Shown here one piece after another: positions 33,415-40,963 of a stretch of DNA of 48,440 nt (position 1 is the stretch's first letter; every line of letters starts with the position of its first letter). Source of the stretch: Glaciecola sp034112105 (lineage in GTDB: Bacteria; Pseudomonadota; Gammaproteobacteria; Enterobacterales; Alteromonadaceae); assembly GCA_034112105.1 (NCBI GenBank), contig JAWUVZ010000130.1, positions 1 through 48,440 of the forward strand. Reading direction: 5' to 3'. Position numbers and translations under genes: made by a program. A model generated the notes under the pieces. The model was not told the DNA's origin, searched no databases, and saw nothing but the letters and a program-made list of their open reading frames with translations.

Positions 33415-33519
33415 TTTTACGTGAAGTCGTAAGCCAATACTCAAAAAAATATATCTTGGCTTTGGATATTCGTATGGAAACTAATCTTATTGAACTGCAA
33501 AAATCATTAGATATGATTT

Positions 33520-33777
33520 ATGTCGATCATTGTGCCCCCAAAAGACATCGTTACCTTTAATAACTATAAAAAATTTGGATTTTGCTATTTATGGGGAAAT
33601 TAGGAGCCAGATACGAATGCCATTGCTGTTCCATTAAAACTGACGCAATGCCAAATATATGTATTTAATGCGGGCGGACCTGCGTTTAGACTATCGAAAG
33701 CGTTTCTGAGCTCCGAAGTGGCGCCACAATTAAAGAGTGTCGTGCGCAATATCGAAGCAAGCCTAATTCGGTTTTAG
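33520..33777 (+). pseudogene. Possible interrupted small gene of unknown family
   Basis: An ATG frame of 86 codons is broken by a single TAG after 27 residues (NNYKKFGFCYLWGN, then stop). It continues in the same frame as EPDTNAIAVPLKLTQCQIY, then VFNAGGPAFRLSKAFLSSE, to a TAG at 33775-33777. The amino-acid make-up looks protein-like, but no family is recognised. The rest of 33415-34062 shows no other gene; a 9-bp inverted repeat (ATTAGCTTC / GAAGCTAAT) lies at 33883-33923. Confidence 0.3.
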
Positions 33778-34062
33778 TAAATTATCTGCGTTTAATCTTT
33801 TCTCAGGTTAGTTTAAAAGTATTTCTGTCCTTATCATTTGATTCTATTCTATTTTATTCACTTAGGCATGCGCATTACATCATTAGCTTCGGTAGTAACA
33901 ATGATAGTATTGGGAAGCTAATAATGGTAACAAGCGCCCCCTAGCAATAAAGAAGATTGCGCTTTACCTTCATGCAGATAACGACTAAGTTTGCCTTTTC
34001 GATGTGGTACTATTTAACACCTACCGAAAAGCATCACGATTTAACAACATGCAAAGCGAAAA

Positions 34063-35469
34063 ATGAGTAAATTACCTCCTTGGCTCTCCCCGCTTTGCCT
34101 AGTAATTGTATTTTTTGCAACCTTGATAACAGAATGGTTCGGCTACCAGCCACCCGCAGTTTTGGCCGTAAGCATGCTGCTATTATTTACTTTCATAGAA
34201 TGGAAGCAATTAGATTTAACAGCTAAAATCATCGCAATGATAGCAACTGGGTTGACGCTGACTTTGTTACTATTATCACAGATATCCTTTCACCAATTGG
34301 CTATGTTATGCAGCAGTGTGGCATTTTTCGCCTTTTTTCTAATTGCTTTGAGCCTCTTAAAAGAAGCAGCCTCAAGTTCTAGGTCAGTCAATTTAACCGG
34401 TATGGCATTATTGCAACAACAGCCAGTCAGGCGTTACGCGCTGCTCACATTTAGCAGTCACTTATTAGGTATACTCATGAGTGTCGGCGCAATTAATTTG
34501 CTCGGGTCCATGATCCAAAGAAGTTTACATGACAATGAGGAAAGCGTTGACGCTCGCATCAATAGCGCAAGGGAGCGACGTATGACGCTCGCCGTTCTGC
34601 GCGGATTTTGCAGCATACCGCTATGGGCTCCTACTACAGTCACTATTACTTTGTTAGTAACAACCATTCCTGATTTGCAGTGGATAGATATTATGCCCTA
34701 CGGTTTATATTTAACCCTTGCCATACTGTTGTTTGGCATTTGGTTAGATTATATTCAGGCTCCAAAGTATCTGAGTCATCTTGTACCAACAATGTCTAAT
34801 AATTTATCAGATTTGAAGGTCAGCTTCCCCATTCTTATAGTTGTCGTCGCGCTAGCGCTCGTATCGGCTTTTTTGATATTTGTGACCACGCTACGCCCAA
34901 TTTCAGCGGTGTTGGTGAGTGCGGCGATTATAAGTACAGCTTGGATATTTGCCCAATATCATCGCGAACATAATAAGATAAGTGCTATACATTTGACCGT
35001 AAAACGGTTTACAACCGACATATTTGTTAGGTTACCGTTGCAGCGTTCAGAAATTGTCTTTTTTGCAGGTTCGGTGCTAATTGGACGCTTATTGTTGGTT
35101 GTGTTGGATCTTGATTGGATTACACAACAATTGGCGCATCTGCATATATCTGCGGCGTTCATATTAATTTTGTCCTCATGGATAATCTTTATTGCGGCGC
35201 TTCTTTATATAAATCCTATCATTTCAGTAACCATAATAGCTGGCGCTTTATCTCAGCTACCTGGAGTAGAAAATATGCCTGTTACCATTGCGCTAGTAAT
35301 GATGGTAACTTGGGCTGTAGTTATTGGTAGTTCCCCAATCACCACCTCAGTTCGTATTGGCGCTAAACTCACTAGAATATCCGCCTTTCAACTAGGGATA
35401 AAATGGAATGGTTTATATAGCGCATTGGTACTGTTAGTATTGGATTTTTTTCTTCTAATCATACTGTAG
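34063..35469 (+). CDS. Polytopic membrane protein of unknown function, transporter-like
   Basis: This 468-residue protein has about twelve hydrophobic segments. Its layout resembles ion-transporter-superfamily carriers: two halves, each with a re-entrant-like Ser/Thr/Pro-rich stretch (FCSIPLWAPTTVTITLLVTT near 184-203 and VVIGSSPITTSVRIGAKLTR near 422-441). These pseudo-symmetric motifs are typical of secondary carriers for organic anions or metals, but no named family is recognised. It stands alone between decayed genes. A TTCCGC/GCGGAA hairpin lies near 35585-35600 downstream, without a T-run. Confidence 0.7.
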   Translation: MSKLPPWLSPLCLVIVFFATLITEWFGYQPPAVLAVSMLLLFTFIEWKQLDLTAKIIAMIATGLTLTLLLLSQISFHQLAMLCSSVAFFAFFLIALSLLKEAASSSRSVNLTGMALLQQQPVRRYALLTFSSHLLGILMSVGAINLLGSMIQRSLHDNEESVDARINSARERRMTLAVLRGFCSIPLWAPTTVTITLLVTTIPDLQWIDIMPYGLYLTLAILLFGIWLDYIQAPKYLSHLVPTMSNNLSDLKVSFPILIVVVALALVSAFLIFVTTLRPISAVLVSAAIISTAWIFAQYHREHNKISAIHLTVKRFTTDIFVRLPLQRSEIVFFAGSVLIGRLLLVVLDLDWITQQLAHLHISAAFILILSSWIIFIAALLYINPIISVTIIAGALSQLPGVENMPVTIALVMMVTWAVVIGSSPITTSVRIGAKLTRISAFQLGIKWNGLYSALVLLVLDFFLLIIL

Positions 35470-35627
35470 ATTAAGACTATAAACTGCCTACCCAGATGCT
35501 GACGCGCTGAACTATAACGCGAGTTTTTGGCAATAAAAAGCACGAATTAATGACAAGTACGGTTTGATTTTTTGTGAGTTTCTTGTTCCGCCCTGCGGAA
35601 TTAAATCATTTTAAATAAGGATTAAAA

Positions 35628-36485
35628 ATGATTCGAGATAAACAAATCTTGGACCAATTCCTAGCCAGTATTGAAAAATTCGTTAGAGAACGTTTAGTCC
35701 CCGCGGAAAATGAAGTGACTGAAAACGACGCCGTTCCCGATGATATTGTTCAAGATATGGGCTTGTTTGGTATGACGATCCCTGAGAGTATGGTGGCTTG
35801 GGCCTTACCATGGAAAAAGAAGTCTATGTGGCAATTGAATCGGGCCGAACGTCACCCGCTTTTCGTTCACTTATTGGTAATAACAATGGTATCGGCTCCG
35901 CCGCTATTGTATTTGACGGCACAGAAAAGTAAAAACAAACCTATTTGCCTAAATACGCCTCAGGCGAACTTATCGGCTCGTTTTGTTTAACTGAACCGGA
36001 CGTTGACTCTGACGCCGGTGCAATAACAACTTCCGCTGTTAAAAGAGGCGATGAAAGCTTTAGATAGGAGTCGCTTGCATATTTCAGCATTAAGTGTTGG
36101 CATTGCCGAGCGCTTAATTGACGATGCGCTGAGATTCGCCGTAGACAGAACTCAATTTGGTAAACCGATTGTAGAGCATCAAATGATCCAAGTAATGCTA
36201 GCGAATAGCAAGGCCGAAGCATATGCAGCTAAGTGCATGGTACTCGATACCGCAAGACAAAAAGATGTAGGTAATAAGATAACGACAGAAGCTTCTTGTT
36301 GTAAATTATTTGCAACCGAAATGGTCGGCAGAGTAGCCGAAAAAGCGGTTCAAATACACGGTGGCGCTGGCTACATATCAGAATACGCAGTTGAAAGACT
36401 ATATCGTGACGTTAGATTTTACTAAGGTACAACACAGATCCAACAAATGATAATTGCCAGCAATATGATCAGAGACGTTCAATAA
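35628..36485 (+). pseudogene. Acyl-CoA dehydrogenase, broken by frameshift, two stops and a deletion
   Basis: The N-terminal part is in frame to DMGLFGMTIPE, then shifts near 35785. The next frame reads EYGGLGLTMEKEVYVAIESG, then SLIGNNNGIGSAAIVFDGTE, to a TAA (35930-35932) replacing the Gln of E-K-Q-K-Q. It continues as LIGSFCLTEPDVDSDAGA to about 36048. There the coding sequence jumps to AMKALDRSRLHISALSVGIA, so about 100-150 residues of the middle domain are missing. Near the end Y-E-G-T-T-Q has become Y-stop-G-T-T-Q (TAA at 36423-36425); the true family end is at 36485. Removal of the catalytic-Glu codon alone would kill activity. Confidence 0.88.
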
Positions 36486-36511
36486 ACTAAGTATAACGAA
36501 GGGTTTGCAAA

Positions 36512-37711
36512 ATGAATTTAAATTTCACCGCTGAAGAAAAAGAATTTCAACAAGAAGTGCGCCAATTCTTGCAAGAAAAATTACCTCCCGAGCTTGCTCG
36601 GAAGACTAAAAAAGCCATCAATTTATCAAAAGAAGAATATATTCAGTGGCAACAAACGCTATATATACAAGGATGGGCAGCAACTAACTGGCCGGTAGAA
36701 TATGGAGGAACGGGTTGGACACAAACGCAGAAGTATATTTTTTCGAATGAATGCGCAATAGGTGGAGCACCCGATATAATTCCGTTTGGTTTAAACATGG
36801 TTGCACCCATTATTTATACTTTTGGTAGTGAAGAGCAAAAACAACGTTTTCTACCTGATATATTATCCAGCAAGGTATGGTGGTGTCAGGGATATTCAGA
36901 AACTGGCGCTGGTTCTGACCTCGCAGCAGTCAGAACGACCGCAGTGAAGGAGGGAGATGAATATGTGGTTAACGGCACAAAAACTTGGACCACCTTGGGT
37001 CAATATGCTGACTGGATATTTTGTTTAGTGCGAACTGGGCATCCTAGTGAGAAAAACCAAGAGGCTATTAGTTTTCTACTCATTAATATGCACGACCCAA
37101 AGATTACGGTATCGCCAATTATTACTATTGATGGCAAGCATGAAGTTAATGAAGTCCACTTTGATGGTGTCCGTGTTCCAGCAGAGAACCTTATCGGAGC
37201 GGAAGGCCAGGGCTGGACATATGCCAAAGTATTATTAACACACGAACGCACAGGTATCGCTCGTGTTGCTCTGTCGAAAGACCGTCTAGTGCAGTTAAAA
37301 GAATTGGCAAAGACGACGGCTGATGGGTCAGACAAGTTAATCGATGACCCCATTTTCGCGCAAAAAGTGGCTAGCCTAGAAATTGATTTATTAGCGTTAG
37401 AATATACTGACTTGCGAACACTCTCAGCTATCAGCACTGGCAAAGCCCCGGGCCCAGAATCTTCAATCTTAAAAATTGTTGGAACGCAAATCATCCAAGC
37501 AATCGATGAGTTATATGTTGAAGCCGCCGGTTATTACTCAATGCCATTTGTTCCTGAGCAGTACCATGACGACTTTGACGATCAGTTTATTGGCACTGAT
37601 ATGGCAACGAATAGTTCATTACGTTACTTTAATAACCGTAAAACATCCATTTACGGTGGTAGTAACGAAATTCAAACTAACATAATCAGCAAAGCCGTTT
37701 TAGGCCTTTAG
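36512..37711 (+). CDS. Acyl-CoA dehydrogenase, subunit of an adjacent pair
   Basis: This 399-residue ACAD carries the FAD/CoA core: WWCQGYSETGAGSDLAAVRT (middle domain), NGTKTWTT, and the C-terminal YGGSNEIQTNIISKAVLG. The position that holds the catalytic Glu in MCAD-type enzymes (Y-E-G-T) is Gly here, so the base must be elsewhere, as in FadE enzymes that act on bulky or side-chain substrates. It is followed after 20 bp by a second ACAD of the same operon; such adjacent unequal pairs commonly form alpha2-beta2 heterotetramers. Substrate unknown. An AAGGG precedes the ATG. Confidence 0.9.
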   Translation: MNLNFTAEEKEFQQEVRQFLQEKLPPELARKTKKAINLSKEEYIQWQQTLYIQGWAATNWPVEYGGTGWTQTQKYIFSNECAIGGAPDIIPFGLNMVAPIIYTFGSEEQKQRFLPDILSSKVWWCQGYSETGAGSDLAAVRTTAVKEGDEYVVNGTKTWTTLGQYADWIFCLVRTGHPSEKNQEAISFLLINMHDPKITVSPIITIDGKHEVNEVHFDGVRVPAENLIGAEGQGWTYAKVLLTHERTGIARVALSKDRLVQLKELAKTTADGSDKLIDDPIFAQKVASLEIDLLALEYTDLRTLSAISTGKAPGPESSILKIVGTQIIQAIDELYVEAAGYYSMPFVPEQYHDDFDDQFIGTDMATNSSLRYFNNRKTSIYGGSNEIQTNIISKAVLGL

Positions 37712-37731
37712 ATAAGCATTAGGAGTTTAAT

Positions 37732-38853
37732 ATGGACTTTTCATTAAGTAGCGAACAACAAATGATTCAAGATAGCGTTTCGAGGTTTATCCTCAATGAT
37801 TACGATTTTGATTCACGTCGAAAAATACTCAAATCAGCAGCGGGCTATAGTCAAGAGAATTGGAAAGTATTTGCTGATCTTGGTTGGTTAATGCTGCCAT
37901 TTAGCGAAACAGATGGCGGTTTAGGTGGCTCTATGGTCGACCTGATGTTGGTTATGGAAGAATTTGGCAAAGGCATGGTGGTTGAACCTTTCATTGCCAC
38001 AGCAGTTATGGCTGGCGGTGCAATTGCCTTAACCGGTAATCAAGAGCAAAAGGATAACTACTTGCCAAGGATCATGGCCGGTGAACTGCAAATGGCGTTT
38101 GCTTATGCAGAACCTCAGAGCCGTTATCAATTGAACAACATGACGTGCAGCGCTATCGAAAAAGAGGGTGTGTTTGTAGTTACGGGTCAGAAGTCTGTGG
38201 TATTAAATGGTAATCACGCAGACACATTAGTCGTTGCGGCGCGCACCTCTGGTGATATAAATGACCACAATGGCATTAGCTTATTTCTTGTTGATGCGAA
38301 TCACCCAAGCGTTAAACGTAAAGGTTACTCAAATGTTGATGGCCACCAAGCCGCCGACATATGGTTTGACGATACCCCTACCCTTGGATTACTAGGCGAG
38401 CAAGGTAACGCTTTACCGGCTATTGAAAATATCATCGACAAAGCCACTGTAGCGGTTTGTGCCGAAGCTGTCGGCGCAATGCAAATTGCACATGAGCGCA
38501 CCCTAGAATACGCTAAAACACGTAAACAGTTCGGTCGTACTATTGGTTCCTTCCAAGCAATTCAGCACAGATTAGTGCATATGTTTGTAGAACATCAACA
38601 AGCTAAATCTATCCTTTTGATGGCAGTATTAAAAATGGATAGCAATAACGGCAATGATCCTAAAGCATTATCAGCGGCGAAAAGTCGTGTTGGCAAAGCC
38701 GCTAACTTAGTGGGTCGAGAATCAATACAAATTCACGGTGGTATTGGTATGACGGATGAAATTGATGTGGGTCACCTATTCAAGCGTTTGACCACGATCC
38801 AATATTTGTTTGGTAGTACTGACGTGCATACAAAACGTTTTGCGTCTTTGTAA
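37732..38853 (+). CDS. Acyl-CoA dehydrogenase, partner subunit
   Basis: This 373-residue ACAD has weaker active-site motifs than its neighbour. MAFAYAEPQSRYQLNNM stands where the flavin-contacting T-E-P/S-x-x-G-S-D usually lies, GQKSVVLNG follows, and the end reads YLFGSTDVHTKRFASL in place of Y-E-G/G-G-T. The helical C-terminal domain has RTLEYAKTRKQFGRTIGSFQ and QIHGGIGMTDEIDVGHLFKR. These departures are typical of the non-catalytic or FAD-sharing partner in heteromeric FadE pairs. It should work with the gene 20 bp upstream on a bulky acyl-CoA. Confidence 0.88.
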   Translation: MDFSLSSEQQMIQDSVSRFILNDYDFDSRRKILKSAAGYSQENWKVFADLGWLMLPFSETDGGLGGSMVDLMLVMEEFGKGMVVEPFIATAVMAGGAIALTGNQEQKDNYLPRIMAGELQMAFAYAEPQSRYQLNNMTCSAIEKEGVFVVTGQKSVVLNGNHADTLVVAARTSGDINDHNGISLFLVDANHPSVKRKGYSNVDGHQAADIWFDDTPTLGLLGEQGNALPAIENIIDKATVAVCAEAVGAMQIAHERTLEYAKTRKQFGRTIGSFQAIQHRLVHMFVEHQQAKSILLMAVLKMDSNNGNDPKALSAAKSRVGKAANLVGRESIQIHGGIGMTDEIDVGHLFKRLTTIQYLFGSTDVHTKRFASL

Positions 38854-38952
38854 TTGATTTAATAGTCGTGTTTAGCATCATCCTATTCCCCGCGAGTAAC
38901 CATTTGGTTCAGCATAAATACCGGCGTTGACAAGCCGCATGTCATTTTCAAT

Positions 38953-38991
38953 CTCCTCTGTATCCCTTAACAGCGAAGGTATGCAGAGGAG
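38953..38991. terminator. Long hairpin between convergent genes
   Basis: A 16-bp stem with one mismatch and one G-T pair (CTCCTCTGTATCCCTT against AAGGTATGCAGAGGAG) has a 7-nt loop. It lies between convergent acyl-CoA dehydrogenase and DUF2130 genes, so a bidirectional terminator is likely, although neither side has a T-run. Confidence 0.5.
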
Positions 38992-38999
38992 CTAATGCA

Positions 39000-40409
39000 T
39001 TATTCGCTATCCGCGGGATCTTGATTGTTCAATTCATCGAACTTAGCGGTCATCGTGGGATTACGCCTAGTCAACTTTTTGATGGTTACATCTTGCGACT
39101 TGTCATTTGCCAGACGCAAATTGCGATCTGTGCTGAGTAATGCATCCTTCGTTTTCTGTAAATGATCAATAGACTTATCAATCTCATCGATTGCAGTTTT
39201 AAATTTCTTTGAGGCAAGGTCATAGTTTCTTGCGAAGGCGGTTTTGAATGAATCGAGGTCATCTTCAAAGTTTGTTATGTCGACGCTCTGCGCTTTAATA
39301 AGTGAAAGTTCCCTTTTGTATTCAAGCGATTTCATCGATGCATTGCGCAATAACGTAATGATTGGTAGAAAAAACTGCGGCCGCACAATATACATCTTTG
39401 GGTAACGGTAAAACATATCCACGATCCCAGTATTGTAAAGTTCGCTGTCGGGTTCTAAAAGAGACACTAACACTGCGTACTCGCAGCCCTTCTCTATACG
39501 ATCCTTGTCCAGCTCTTTTAAGAAGTCCTCGTTCTTTTTCTTAGTGGCTGTGGTATCGTTTTCATTCTTCATTTCAAACATGATTGACACAATTTCCGTG
39601 TCATGTTCGTCCAAGTCACGGAAAATGTAGTCACCCTTGCTTCCTGTTCGAGCATCATTATCTTTTTCGAAATACGCTCGCGGGAATGCAGTTGCGCGGA
39701 TACGATTGAACTCCGTTTCACAATGCTGTTCTAGGGTTTCGCCAACCATCTTGGTCGACAAGCGGGCCTTCATGTCCCGAAGACGCTCAATAGCATCATC
39801 GCGATCTTTGATTTGTGTCTCATATTTATCTTTAAGCGAGGTTTCGGCGAGTTGTTTCTCGAGCCCAGCTTGCTTAAGACCGTTCTTCAATTCGTCGCGT
39901 TCCCTTTCAACCGCGCTCACAGCAACTGTAATGGCGACCTTCTGCTCAAGCTCAGTGGTGGAGAGCTTGGCCTGTAGTGCCTGAATTTCTCTATCTTTAA
40001 TTGCCGCTGTTTCCTGTAGTTCCTTGGCAAGTTTCGCATCGGCAAGTTCGCCAGCGGCTTGCCTATCGCGCTTAATCTGCTGCAACTCGTTAGCCAGACT
40101 ATCTCTCTCTTTTTTAACATCACCTAGCGCCTCGGTTACGGCGAGCTTCTGAGTGACTTCACCCGTATCTAATTTGGCTTTTAATGCTTGTATTTCAATA
40201 TCCTTTGCCGTCACGGCTCTGTGCATTTCGCTGCCACCTTGACTCTTAGCGAGTTCGACCGCGTTTAATTTGTCCTTCTCAGCCAACTCAAGTCGCTCAT
40301 GCAACTGTTGCTCAAACTCGCTGTCGCGAACCTGCTTTAGAATGTCTGCGTAACCAGTTTCATCGATTTTGAATGCTTTTTTACAGTGCGGGCAGATGAT
40401 TTCATGCAT
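39000..40409 (-). CDS. DUF2130 family protein with coiled coil
   Basis: This 469-residue protein starts with a short zinc-ribbon-like motif (ICPHCKKAF, with only one CxxC). A long Glu/Lys/Ala-rich coiled coil (about 25-215) follows. The DUF2130 domain (about 220-380) holds GETLEQHCETEFNRIR, ARTGSKGDYIFRD, EMKNEND and ILVR-like YIVRPQFFLPII. The domain has a restriction-endonuclease-like pattern (D...E-x-K), so a nuclease fold is plausible, but function is not established. It is a lone gene, not part of a recognisable defence island. Confidence 0.85.
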   Translation of the reverse strand: MHEIICPHCKKAFKIDETGYADILKQVRDSEFEQQLHERLELAEKDKLNAVELAKSQGGSEMHRAVTAKDIEIQALKAKLDTGEVTQKLAVTEALGDVKKERDSLANELQQIKRDRQAAGELADAKLAKELQETAAIKDREIQALQAKLSTTELEQKVAITVAVSAVERERDELKNGLKQAGLEKQLAETSLKDKYETQIKDRDDAIERLRDMKARLSTKMVGETLEQHCETEFNRIRATAFPRAYFEKDNDARTGSKGDYIFRDLDEHDTEIVSIMFEMKNENDTTATKKKNEDFLKELDKDRIEKGCEYAVLVSLLEPDSELYNTGIVDMFYRYPKMYIVRPQFFLPIITLLRNASMKSLEYKRELSLIKAQSVDITNFEDDLDSFKTAFARNYDLASKKFKTAIDEIDKSIDHLQKTKDALLSTDRNLRLANDKSQDVTIKKLTRRNPTMTAKFDELNNQDPADSE

Positions 40410-40830
40410 TAATTATTGTCTCTTATACCTTGCCGTTAATGGGTAAGTCTTATACTTTTAGTGAAACTGTTTTAGGGTTTGATCCCATTGATTTTTTAGG
40501 CTTGCCATCTTTTACGGGGAAATAGATAATCTTTGTTAATTAGAGTATCGATTAAAGCTAGTAGTGTCTACTCTTAGACTCCCTGCAAAACGGTTTTAGG
40601 CTGATTTAAGCGGGCATATTACTAGTTCGTGCTAGGGTTACTTAAATTTTGTGTGCTAACGGAATTAAAGAAACATTTTACGAATCAGTTGAGGTCCCTT
40701 TAGATGGCTTTGCATCTTGTCCTTTGGCAAAAAGATCTGTCTCACATCAATATCGCAAATTTTGCGACCTTAAAAACATAAATAGTAAATGGTGAAGAGC
40801 CATCAATAAAAAGCATTAGGAAATCAAGCG
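40410..40830. other. Intergenic region, no gene seen
   Basis: This stretch of about 420 bp upstream of the DUF2130 gene has no coding homology in any frame and no clear repeat. It should hold the DUF2130 promoter. Confidence 0.45.
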
Positions 40831-40929
40831 ATGAAAGGCCTTGAAAAAAGCGAACTCGTTGACTTGGCGAGGCTAAGTAATAATAGCGCTATTATCAAGC
40901 TAATTGAGGCGGTTCCTGTGAAGCAATAA
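40831..40929 (+). CDS. Possible 32-residue small protein
   Basis: An ATG with AGGA about 10 nt upstream opens a 32-codon frame (MKGLEKSELVDLARLSNNSA, then IIKLIEAVPVKQ). It would be an amphipathic helical peptide. No family is recognised; codon use is ordinary. It may be noise. Confidence 0.3.
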   Translation: MKGLEKSELVDLARLSNNSAIIKLIEAVPVKQ

Positions 40930-40963
40930 GTAATAAAAAGTCAACATTACTTTTATCTCTTAT

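Noticed and set aside
37000..37494. 164-codon minus-strand frame in the acyl-CoA dehydrogenase
   Set aside because: It is antisense to a well-conserved ACAD, and its composition is that of a shadow frame.
39000..40409. DUF2130 gene as part of a phage-defence island
   Set aside because: No methylase, helicase, toxin or other defence gene lies next to it; both neighbours are metabolic or transport genes.
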